From Nostoc sp. CHAB 5834 (GTDB lineage Bacteria > Cyanobacteriota > Cyanobacteriia > Cyanobacteriales > Nostocaceae): a stretch of DNA of 49,489 nucleotides. Where the stretch lies: positions 1 to 49,489 of the forward strand of contig JAIVFU010000051.1 of NCBI GenBank assembly GCA_020829485.1, in the 5' to 3' direction. Made by a program: the position numbers and the translations under genes. This document shows positions 17,044 to 27,017 of this stretch, one piece after another. The notes under the pieces were generated by a model. That model was not told the origin of the DNA, did no database searches, and was given only the letters and a program-made list of their open reading frames with translations. How positions within the stretch are numbered: the first letter of the stretch is position 1; every line of letters starts with the position of its first letter.

Positions 17044-19652
17044 ATGACAAGGAACTCTATTTGGTTGGTTCTGTGCGCTGGAATAGTGCCGTTGATGGTA
17101 ATGCCTGTGAGTGCCCAGGTAACTCCTGATAGCACTTTAAATACTGCTGTCTCTCAAAGTGGCGATAACTTTACCATTACCAACGGTAATCGAGTTGGTA
17201 ACAATTTATTCCACAGCTTCAGCCAATTTTCAGTTCCCAGCAACGGCTCGGCTTTTTTCAACAATGCCGCAGATGTGCAGAATATCTTCAGTCGCGTCAC
17301 TGGAGGCAGTGTTTCCAGCATTGATGGTTTAATTAAAGCCAATGGTAGCGCTAATCTGTTTTTGCTCAATCCCAGTGGGATTATTTTCGGCGCGAATGCC
17401 CAACTTAATATTGGCGGCTCCTTTTTTGGGACAACTGCCCAGAGCATTAAATTTAGCGATGGTGCTGAATTTAGCGCAATTAGCCCCCAAAATGCTCCAT
17501 TGTTAACCATGAATGTGCCCATTGGTTTGCAGATGGGTAGTAATCCAGGTGCAATTGTTGTTCAAGGGTCAGGACACAATGCTCAATTAGGCGAATCACT
17601 TGAGGTTTCTGGATTAAACCTCGGTACGAGAGGATTACAGTTGCAACCTGGAAAAATGCTGGCATTGCTGGGTGGGAATGTTGCCTTAGATGGAGGATTG
17701 CTCTCCGCACCAGGAGGACAAATAGAACTGGGTAGCATCACTAACGGCAGCGTCACCCTCAATTCCATCCCTGAAGGATTTGCGCTGAGTTATCCTAATG
17801 CTTCGAGTTTTGGCGATATTCAGATAACTCAACGAGCTTTAGCATCTACACGCGACCTCAGTGGGCAATGGGGAGGAGCCATCCAAATTCAGGGTAAACA
17901 GGTCAGCATCCGAGATGGTTCACTGATATTAGTGCAAAATCGCAGCAATCAAACTGCTGGTGATATTGCAATCAATGCCACAGAGTCCCTCCAGATTATC
18001 GGCAAGTCTCCTGATTTTAAAAGTTCCAGCAGTTTAATTAATGAAACTATATCTCCAGGTGCAGCAGGGAATATTATCGTTACCACCCCACAGTTGAATA
18101 TTGACGGGGGTGGGTATATCTTAAACCGTACCTTTAGCACAGCACCGGGTGGCAATATTGCAATTTGCAGACCACTAACATCGGTGCTGGTACTGGAGGC
18201 GATCTGTTAGTTTCTGCACCACGGATATTGTTGCAAGATGGAGCCAGAATTCTCACTTTTTCCTTTGGTGCCGGAGTTGGAGGAAATTCTGTAGTCGTTG
18301 CTGATTCGATTCAACTACAAGGCAAGTCATCGGTTGATCCCGGACTTAACAGTTCGATCGCTGCCATAACTGGTAGTTTTGTCCGAGGCAGCGGCGGGGA
18401 AGTCCAAATCAGCACAAGACGATTGCGGGTGCAAGAGGGTGCGACACTACTCACAGCCAGTATCGGAACTGGAAATGCAGGTAATAGCACGATCAATGCC
18501 TCTGAACTGATCGAGGTTATTGGCGAAAGTAGTCTTGTTCCAAGTTCATTATTGGCGACCACGTTAAACCGTGGAAACGCTGGTCAATTGACCATCAATA
18601 CACCTAGATTGGTTGTGCGGGATGGCGGTTCTGTCTCGGACACGACATTAGGGGTGGGTAATGCTGGTTCTTTGCGGGTTAATGTACCCAATATTACAGT
18701 GAGTGGACGGGGTGCAATCTCTGGAACATCTAGCCGCATTGGTGCAAGAGCTGAAATACTTTCGCTCACCTTTCAGAAGCTATTTAATTTACCAGCTTTT
18801 CCCACTGGAAACTCAGGCAACCTCATCATCAACACCTCCCGTTTACAAATCACGGATGGTGCTATTGTGGGAGTTGACCATCAAGGAATCGGCAATGCTG
18901 GTAATCTTTACATCAGTGCGGATAGGATTTCCCTTGATCGCACTGGTAGTATCATAGCAACAACTAAATCCGGTGAAGGTGGCAGTATTAATTTGCAAGC
19001 TAATACTTTAGTTATGCGTCGTGGTAGCAATGTGACTGCAACTGCTGGCGGCACTGGTAACGGCGGCAACATCACCATCAATTCCCCTATCATTGTGGGA
19101 TTAGAAAACAGCGACATCATCGCCAACGCATTCCAAGGTAATGGCGGAAACATCAGCATCACTACTCAAGGCTTATTCGGGCTAAAATTCCGCGATCGCC
19201 TCACACCTGATAGTGACATCACCGCCAGTTCCCAATTTGGGGTTAACGGTACAGTTAATATTAATAATATTGGTATCGATCCAAATTCCGGCTTAGTCGA
19301 ACTACCAGCAAATGTCACCGATCCATCTCAGCAAATTGCTACAGGCTGCGCCAACGATCAAGGCAGTAAATTTGTAGCAACGGGTCGCGGTGGTGTACCG
19401 CAAAATCCCAATCAAGATGTGACGAGCGATGTCTACGACGGGCTACGCCTAAGCACTTGGTCTGATATCCGCGATCTCTCTGCATACCGTAAAACCGGGG
19501 AAGCGACTGCCCAAATACCTGAATCCCCAAAGGCTCTTGTCCAAGCTACTTACTGGCATCGCAACACCCAAGGAAAAATCGAGTTAGTTGCAGATAAAGC
19601 TCCTACCTTTGTGGAACAACCATTAACCTGTGCTGCGATTCCTAAAAGTTAA
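17044..19652 (+). pseudogene. TpsA1 filamentous-haemagglutinin-type exoprotein, frameshifted
   Basis: ATG 17044 starts a signal peptide (cleavage after VSA in PVSAQV) and a TPS/haemagglutination domain with SGDNFTITNG, NLFHSFSQFSVP and LFLLNPSGIIFGANA. The frame breaks near 18160-18168: the first part ends at 18210, and the beta-helix continues in the -1 frame as QTTNIGAGTGGDLLVSAPRI to the normal end at 19652 (PLTCAAIPKS). A single missing base would explain it. Joined, it would be about 870 residues like its paralogues. The first part alone could still be exported through TpsB. A sequencing error cannot be excluded. Confidence 0.8.
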
Positions 19653-19710
19653 TCATGTTATCACTCATGAAATTTAGGGAAAACTAACTTTAAATTAGGT
19701 AAAGGAAGTT

Positions 19711-21869
19711 ATGTTGGTGATCAGAGCCGTATTCTTTCTATTTCTATTCACAACTGGGTTATTCACTCCAGGGATGATGCGAAGCGCGATCGCACAGGTA
19801 ACATCCGATGGTACAAATAACACCATTGTCAACCAAAGTGGTAATAATTTCACAATTCTTAACGGAATTGAAAAAGGTAATAATTTATTTCATAGCTTCA
19901 ATAATTTCTCTGTACAATTTTCTTAAAACAATCTTCATTGGTTGATGCAAGTGGAATTAACGGGGGTGCAATCAACATCCGTGGACGTGGGTTGACGGTG
20001 CAGGATGGGTCGAATATTAGTTCCAGGACTTCGGCTGGGCAAGGTAAAGGCATTACCATTCAAACGACAGATTTTGCCGAGTTTTTGGGACTCTCTGCTC
20101 CAGGTCTTGCTGTTGGTGTTGAGACATCGGTAGGCAATCAACTTAGCTTTTCTCCAGCATCAAGACCGCCAACAACCGGACAAGCCGGAAATATAACCAT
20201 CGAAACCAATCGCTTGCGGTTAGCCAATGGCGCTGTGATTCAGTCCTCAACATCTGGCAACAACTCTATCGCAGGAGACATTACCATCCACGCTACCGAT
20301 GTGGATATGGTGGGAAACAAAACATCTTTTTCTTTCGGCATTGTGAATACGATTGGCACGTTCATCAACTTTGGAAACAACAATCAGAGTGGACGGGTTA
20401 CTGTCGATGCCCAACGGATTCGCCTGCTCGATGGCGATCGCATCAGTAGCAGTTTGTTGGGAGGGAATGGTACAGCAGGAGAAGTCTCAATTCGGGCTGT
20501 GGAGAGCCTTGAGATTCGGGGAGCCAACCACAGAGGCGTAACCAGTGCTGTTCTCGCTTCGATCGAAGGTGGAGCAACAGGGCAGGGTGGTCGAATCACA
20601 ATTGACGCAGGGAGTCTGATTTTAGCTAATGGTGGAACTATTACCAGTGGACTAGAAGGTGCTAAGAACACATTTTTTAGACCGATTTCGGGGGCGCAGG
20701 GTACGGCTGGAAGTATTGATATTCGGGCAAGGGAGGTACAAGTTAGCGATCCATTAATTGATACCTACAGCAACAGCATCACTGGGATCACGGCTTCTGT
20801 GGGCAATGGTGCTGTAGGTTCTGGTGGAACGATTAACCTAAGGGCAGACAGCCTACGGGTATTCAATGGCGGACAGATCACCTCTTCCAGCCAGGGTCAG
20901 GGAAATGCGGGGAATATTAACTTACAGGTTAAAAACATTGATATCGAGGGTATATCTCAACCTTTAACTAACGGTCTAATTCTGCCCAGTGCGATCGCAG
21001 CATTTTCGACAACTAATTTTAACGCCGGAACGATAAATATTACATCTAACATGCTGAAAGTACGTAATGGTGCGGAAGTTACCGTGAGCAATATAGGAAG
21101 CGGAGATGCAGGTAATTTGAATATTACAGCCAATAATATTTTCCTCGACAATAAAGCCAGTCTGCGATCGGAAGTCAAAGGAGGTAGTCAAGGTAACATT
21201 AACCTCCAAGCAAATGATGTTTTGCTGTTACGTCGTGACAGTAATATTACAACTAATGCCACTGCTAATTCTACCGGAGGTAACATTGATATTACTGCTG
21301 GAGCTATTATTGCCGTTCCTGACGAAGATAGCGATATCGTTGCCAATGCGGTACTCGGAAGCGGTGGAAATATTCAAATCACCACCCAAGGCATCTTTGG
21401 GCTGAAATTCCGTCCCCAACTCACCCCAGAAAGCGACATCACCGCCAGTTCCCAATTTGGAGTGAGTGGCACTGTTCAAGTTAATACTATTGGTATCGAT
21501 CCAAATTCTGGTTTAGTCGAATTGCCTGTAAATGTTACCGATCCATCCCAGCAAATCGCCACAGGCTGCGCGGATAGTGAAGGCAGTCGCTTTGTGGCAA
21601 CAGGACGAGGTGGTGTGCCACAAAATCCTAATCAGCTGACGAGTGATGTCTACGACGGGCTGCGCTTACGTACCTGGGATGATATACGAGATTTGTCTGC
21701 TTACCGCAAAACAGGCGAAGTGATAGCCCAAATACCCACAAAAGAGGCAGTTCTTGTCCAGGCTAAGGGTTGGCGACGTAATGCTGATGGCAAAATCGAG
21801 ATATTTGCAGATAAATCTCCTACTCAGATGCAACCAGCATTAACCTGTGCTGCGGTTCCGAGAAGTTAA
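19711..21869 (+). pseudogene. TpsA2 exoprotein with most of the secretion domain deleted
   Basis: The first frame (19711-19926) encodes a signal peptide and the start of the TPS domain (NQSGNNFTILNGIEKGNN, FHSFNNFSV), then stops. From about 19938 the beta-helical repeats resume (VDASGINGGAINIRGRG) and run to the regular C-terminus (LTCAAVPRS). Compared with the paralogues, roughly 230 residues are missing, including the NPNGI-like motif needed for TpsB recognition. The reading frame is also lost at the junction. It cannot be secreted as made, and the downstream 640 codons may only serve as a sequence reservoir. Confidence 0.8.
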
Positions 21870-21933
21870 TGATGTTATCAATCATACCATTTAGGGAACT
21901 CTAACTTTAAATCAGTAAAAGAAGTCTTTAATA

Positions 21934-24435
21934 ATGAAAGCCGTACCCTTTGTATTTATATTAACAAGTGGGTTATTAACTCCAGGGATAATGCTATCGG
22001 CGATACTCCCTTGGAGTGGCTGCGCGATCGCTCAGGTGACATCCGATGGTACAACTAACACCATTGTTAATCAAAGCGGTAATAATTTTAATATTCTTAA
22101 CGGGATTGAAAAAGGTAATAATTTATTTCATAGTTTCAGTAATTTCTCTGTGCCTACGGGTGGTTCAGCCACTTTTGATTTAACCAACACGCCAAATATT
22201 ACAACTATATTTAGTCGAGTGACTGGTGGAAATGTTTCCCATATTGATGGTTTAATTCAAGCCAACGGTAGTGCTAATCTATTTTTGCTTAATCCCAAGG
22301 GCATCATCTTTGGACAAAATGCCAGCTTAAATATTGGGGGTTCATTTATTGCTACAACCGCCGAAAGTATCAAATTTGCTGATGGCGCTGAGTTTAAGGC
22401 GATTAGTTCCCAAGCTCCCCCATTGTTGAGTATTAATGTTCCCATTGGTTTACAACTAGGTAGCAATCCTGGAGCGATCGCACTTCAAGGCACAGGACAT
22501 ACTTTAACACTTATCAATAGTCGGATTCCTATCACTCGCACTCCTAGTCCCACACAACTGCGGGTACAGCCTGGAAAAACCCTGACGTTGGTGGGTGGTA
22601 CTCTAAATTTGCATGGGGCAACTCTAACTGCCGAACAAGGACGGATTGAATTAGGTAGTTTGGGTGACGCAGGGAAAGTTCGCCTCGTGCCAACCACTCA
22701 GGGTTATGCACTGGGGTATAGCAACGGGCAAAGCTTTGGTGACATTCAACTTGAAAAGAAATCTCTACTAGATGTCAGTGGGGTAAATGCAGGTTCCGTG
22801 CAGGTACAGGGTAAACACATTCAAGTTACCGATAGCTCCCTAGTATTAGCACAAAATCTCGGTAATCTTCCTGGCGGGAATCTACATCTGCAAGCATCAG
22901 CAGGAATCGACCTGACTGGTATATTCACTGGCATTCGCAGTGAAACCTTAGGCACTGGCACTAGTGGGAACATCAGCGTCATTACTCCCCGATTCAGCCT
23001 TCAGCAGGGAGCAGCATTAAACAACATTACTTTTAGAACAGCTACCAGTGGTGATGTTCAGGTTGATGCCTCAGTGTTGGAGATATCTGGCTTCTCGCCC
23101 GTCAGTTCAACTGGCAGCGTGATTAACACTAGTACCTTCAGTTCTGGAAGCGCAGGTAATGTCTTCGTGAATGGCAATAGTTTACTAGTGTCCGATGGTG
23201 CAGGGCTGTCTTCAATATCCAATGGTAGCGGTGACAGTGGTCAAATTGTCATTCGCAACATGGATACTACCGTCAGGGGAAGCAACTCGGCACCTATGGG
23301 TACTAGGATTAGCTCAACTGCCTTCAGTACAGGAAACGCCAAAACCATCACACTAGATACAGGGAGGCTGCATCTGCTAGATGGGGGAGTAATTACCACA
23401 GGTTCGTTTTCTGCCGGTCATGGCGGAGATATCAGGATAAATGCTACAGAATCCATCCAAATTATTGGCAGTAATCAAGTAATAAATAATAGCGGCATCA
23501 GCAATAGCGGCATCACCTCGTCCGTCCTGAGCCTAAGCCCAACATTACAGAGGCGATTTAATGTATTCTACGATACTCCTACAGAAAATGCAGGTACTGT
23601 GAGCATCACGACACCAAACCTGACGCTTCAGGATGGCGCGGCTGTGAGCGTTACCAATGATGGTAGTGGCAATGGTGGTAGTATCAACATCACCGCAGAT
23701 AGTATCGAATTAAAGAATCAAGCTTTAATCCAAGCAAAGACTACATCTGGTGATGGAGGTAACATCAGCTTAGGAGTTGGCAAGTTATTGCAACTGCGCG
23801 AGAACAGCCAAATCACCGCCACCGCAGGCGGTAATGGTAATGGCGGTAATGTTAACATCAATTCACCGATCATTGTGGGATTAGAAAACAGCGACATTGT
23901 TGCCAACGCAGTTCGAGGACGTGGAGGTAATATTCAAATCACCACAGAAGGAATTATCGGCTTACAATATCGTCCACAACTGACTGCTGAAAACGATATT
24001 ACTGCTAGTTCGCAGTTTGGTGTTAGTGGTATAGTTCAAGTTAATAATATCGGTATTGACCCCAATTCTGGCTTGATAGAATTGCCTACCAATCTGACAG
24101 ACTCATCCCAACAAATTGCCACAGGCTGTTCTGCCAATCAAAGTAGTAGTTTTGTCACCACGGGACGCGGTGGAATACCAAAAAATCCAAATCAAGAAGT
24201 GATGAGCGATGTCTACGACGGGCTACGCCTACGCACTTGGTCTGATCTCCGCGATCTCTCTGCATATCGCAAAACACAGCTTCTTGTACAAGCCCAAATA
24301 TCAGCACCAAGAGAAGCTCTCATCCAAGCTACTTCCTGGCATCGTAACGCTCAGGGCAAAATTGAGTTAGTTGCTGATATTGCTACTGCCAATGTTCAAC
24401 AACCATTAACCTGTGCTGCTCTTCGCAAAAATTAA
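21934..24435 (+). CDS. TpsA3 filamentous-haemagglutinin-type exoprotein
   Basis: An intact 833-residue protein: a signal peptide with a longer hydrophobic stretch ending CAIA-QV, a TPS domain (about 34-300; NLFHSFSNFSVPTGG, FLLNPKGIIFGQNA), a Gly/Asn/Ser/Thr-rich right-handed beta-helix of repeated G-N-I-x-I strands, and a C-terminal module (ASSQFGVSGIVQVNNIGIDP, ATGCSAN, YDGLRLRTW, LTCAALRKN). Two cysteines near the end are shared by all paralogues. The protein would be exported through the TpsB at 15.2 kb and act at the cell surface or outside. The spacer before it is similar to those before the other copies. Confidence 0.88.
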   Translation: MKAVPFVFILTSGLLTPGIMLSAILPWSGCAIAQVTSDGTTNTIVNQSGNNFNILNGIEKGNNLFHSFSNFSVPTGGSATFDLTNTPNITTIFSRVTGGNVSHIDGLIQANGSANLFLLNPKGIIFGQNASLNIGGSFIATTAESIKFADGAEFKAISSQAPPLLSINVPIGLQLGSNPGAIALQGTGHTLTLINSRIPITRTPSPTQLRVQPGKTLTLVGGTLNLHGATLTAEQGRIELGSLGDAGKVRLVPTTQGYALGYSNGQSFGDIQLEKKSLLDVSGVNAGSVQVQGKHIQVTDSSLVLAQNLGNLPGGNLHLQASAGIDLTGIFTGIRSETLGTGTSGNISVITPRFSLQQGAALNNITFRTATSGDVQVDASVLEISGFSPVSSTGSVINTSTFSSGSAGNVFVNGNSLLVSDGAGLSSISNGSGDSGQIVIRNMDTTVRGSNSAPMGTRISSTAFSTGNAKTITLDTGRLHLLDGGVITTGSFSAGHGGDIRINATESIQIIGSNQVINNSGISNSGITSSVLSLSPTLQRRFNVFYDTPTENAGTVSITTPNLTLQDGAAVSVTNDGSGNGGSINITADSIELKNQALIQAKTTSGDGGNISLGVGKLLQLRENSQITATAGGNGNGGNVNINSPIIVGLENSDIVANAVRGRGGNIQITTEGIIGLQYRPQLTAENDITASSQFGVSGIVQVNNIGIDPNSGLIELPTNLTDSSQQIATGCSANQSSSFVTTGRGGIPKNPNQEVMSDVYDGLRLRTWSDLRDLSAYRKTQLLVQAQISAPREALIQATSWHRNAQGKIELVADIATANVQQPLTCAALRKN
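24205..24240 (+). repeat. Dispersed-repeat core embedded in tpsA (also in A1, A2, A5)
   Basis: agcgatgtctacgacgggctacgcctacgcactt in tpsA3 differs at one base from the dispersed repeat at 48978-49011. The related segments in the other genes are at 19424-19460, 21641-21675 and 29273-29310. In tpsA4 (26748-26762) the 21 bases gtctacgacgggctacgcct+a are absent and the flanks meet as gcgatcgc, a HIP1 site. Confidence 0.75.
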
Positions 24436-24500
24436 TCATGTTATCAATAATGCTCTAAAGGGAACACTAACTTGAAATTAGGTTAACCAAGTTTTTTGTT

Positions 24501-26954
24501 ATGAGAGTCTTAGCTTTTCTATTTATATTAATAAGTGGGTTATTCACTCCAAGAATGATGCTAAGGGCGATCGCTCAAGTTACATCTGACGGTACTACCA
24601 ACACCATTGTTAACCTCAATGGTAATAATTTTAATATTCTTAACGGTACTGCCAGAGGTAATAATTTATTTCATAGTTTCAGTAATTTCTCTGTACCTAC
24701 TGGCGTTTGGGCTACCTTTGATTTAACCAACACACCAAATATTACAACTATATTTAGTCGGGTTACAGGTGGAAATGTTTCCAATATTGATGGGTTAATT
24801 AATAGTAGTAACCCGGTAAATTTGTTTTTAATGAATCCCAACGGCATGATATTTGGGCAAAATGCTCGGTTGGATATTGGTGGCTCGTTTGTGGGGACAA
24901 CAGCGAATAGTATCAAGTTTGCTGATGGGGTGGAATTTAGTGCTGTTAACCCGAATATAACTCCTTTGCTGACCATGAGTGTGCCAGTGGGTTTACAGAT
25001 GGGAAATAATGCCGGTCAAATTACCGTCCAAAATACCGGACACCGCTTGATTGAGGGAAATGCACCGCTTCAGAGGGGAACAACTCCTAACGGCTTCGGT
25101 GTTGCTCCCGGCAAAACCCTAGCACTTGTGGGCGGAGATATTGTTTTGGATGGTGGCATTCTCAGCACTCCTTCAGGTCATCTAGAACTCGGTAGCGCCA
25201 GAGCCGGAACCGTTAATCTTAGCACGGTATCCCCTCGCTGGAATTTTGACTACAGCAATCTCCAACAATATGGTGATCTGCGATTTTTGCGTCAAGCCCT
25301 TGCGGATGCGAGTGGTGCGCCAGGGGGTTCGATTCACCTCCAAGGCAGAAATATTAGTGTGAATGAGGGTTCTGTGGCTTTGCTAATCAACCAGGGAAAC
25401 CAAAGTTCTGGGGATATGAGAGTCAATGCACATGAATCTTTGTCTATGGCAGGGGTTGGCATTAATGGATTTACCCAAAGCCTATTGCTGACAGATACTA
25501 TTACGGGGGAGGGCGGGAATCTGATGATTACTGCACCACGATTATTAATCCAAGATGGGGGGAAAATGAGTACCCATACTTTTGGAGCGGGAATGGGGGG
25601 AAATGTCTCAGTATTAGCAGATTCGATCCAAATCTCTGGGTTTTCAGCCCTGAAACCCGCGACAACCCGCAGTGGGATCGCTTCGGAAACACGAGGTGCT
25701 GGACGATCTGGTGATATTCAAGTCACGACGGGACAATTAAGAATGTCCGAGGGTGGTTCGCTCTCCAGTGCCAGTTACGGGACTGGAGCAACGGGAAATG
25801 TGATTGTTAATGGCTCTGAGTCTATTGAATTAACTGGAGAAACTCCCATTAGCTTTAGTGCAAGCTTCCTTGGAAGTATTAGCTTAAACCAGGGAAATGT
25901 AGGGAACGTCACCGTGAATACTCCGAGACTGACTGTGCTGGATGCCGCAGGTGTTGGATCTACTACCCTTGGTCAGGGCAATGCGGGAACTCTGTGGGTC
26001 AATGTTTCGGAGCAAATTAGCGTCAGTGGCACAAGCGCCGCTTCGGGTAAGCCGAGCCAGATTGGTGCCAGTGCGACGGTGCTACCTTTAGCCTTTCAGC
26101 AAGCATTCGGGCTATCGGCTCTACCCACGGGCAATTCAGGTGATTTGATCGTTAATACCCCACGCTTAGAGATTAGTGATGGGGGTGTGGTGAGAGTTAA
26201 CCACCAAGGGGTTGGGAATGCCGGAAACCTTTATATTAATGCAGAGGCGATCGCTCTCGATCGATCTGGAAATATTTCGGCTACCACAAACTCAGGAACA
26301 GGGGGCGGAATTAATCTCCAATCAAATACGATCATCTTGCGCCACGATAGCAAGATTATCGCTACTGCTGGAGGAACAGGTAATGGCGGCAATATCACCA
26401 TTAATTCCCCTATCATTGTGGGATTAGAAAACAGCGATATCGTTGCCAACGCATTCCAAGGCAATGGCGGTAACATCAACATCACCACCCAAGGCATCTT
26501 CGGACTCCAATACCGCGATCGCCTCACACCTGATAGTGACATCACCGCCAGTTCCCAATTTGGGGTTAACGGTACAGTTAATATTAATAATATTGGTATC
26601 GATCCAAATTCCGGCTTAGTCGAACTACCAGCAAATGTCACCGATCCATCTCAGCAAATTGCTACAGGCTGCGCGGGCAAGGAAGGTAGTCGCTTTGTGG
26701 CAACGGGTCGGGGTGGTGTGCCGCAAAATCCAAATCAAGAAGTGAGGAGCGATCGCACTTGGTCTGATATCCGCAATCTGACTGCATTTCGCAAAAATAG
26801 CTCTGTTACACCACAAATAACCCAATCTTCAGAAGTTCTGATCCAAGCTACTTCTTGGCATCGTAATGCCCAAGGCAAAATCGAATTAATTACAGATAAA
26901 TCTCCTACTCAGGCGCAACAACCATTAACCTGTGCTGCGGTTCCTAAAAGTTAA
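24501..26954 (+). CDS. TpsA4 filamentous-haemagglutinin-type exoprotein
   Basis: An intact 817-residue paralogue. The signal peptide ends at AIAQV; the TPS domain has FLMNPNGMIFGQNA, the canonical NPNGM form. The beta-helix middle is distinct from TpsA3 but like TpsA1 in its second half (QQAFGLSALPTGNSGDLIVN; compare QKLFNLPAFPTGNSGNLIIN). The C-terminal module shares 162 identical bases with TpsA1 (26513-26674 and 19190-19351). Alone among the five it lacks the seven residues VYDGLRL: the motif reads SDRTWSD. It is presumably exported by the same TpsB. Confidence 0.88.
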   Translation: MRVLAFLFILISGLFTPRMMLRAIAQVTSDGTTNTIVNLNGNNFNILNGTARGNNLFHSFSNFSVPTGVWATFDLTNTPNITTIFSRVTGGNVSNIDGLINSSNPVNLFLMNPNGMIFGQNARLDIGGSFVGTTANSIKFADGVEFSAVNPNITPLLTMSVPVGLQMGNNAGQITVQNTGHRLIEGNAPLQRGTTPNGFGVAPGKTLALVGGDIVLDGGILSTPSGHLELGSARAGTVNLSTVSPRWNFDYSNLQQYGDLRFLRQALADASGAPGGSIHLQGRNISVNEGSVALLINQGNQSSGDMRVNAHESLSMAGVGINGFTQSLLLTDTITGEGGNLMITAPRLLIQDGGKMSTHTFGAGMGGNVSVLADSIQISGFSALKPATTRSGIASETRGAGRSGDIQVTTGQLRMSEGGSLSSASYGTGATGNVIVNGSESIELTGETPISFSASFLGSISLNQGNVGNVTVNTPRLTVLDAAGVGSTTLGQGNAGTLWVNVSEQISVSGTSAASGKPSQIGASATVLPLAFQQAFGLSALPTGNSGDLIVNTPRLEISDGGVVRVNHQGVGNAGNLYINAEAIALDRSGNISATTNSGTGGGINLQSNTIILRHDSKIIATAGGTGNGGNITINSPIIVGLENSDIVANAFQGNGGNINITTQGIFGLQYRDRLTPDSDITASSQFGVNGTVNINNIGIDPNSGLVELPANVTDPSQQIATGCAGKEGSRFVATGRGGVPQNPNQEVRSDRTWSDIRNLTAFRKNSSVTPQITQSSEVLIQATSWHRNAQGKIELITDKSPTQAQQPLTCAAVPKS

Positions 26955-27017
26955 TTATGTTATTAACCATGCCCTAAATGGGAACTCTAACTTGACATCA
27001 GTTAAAGGAAGTTTTTG

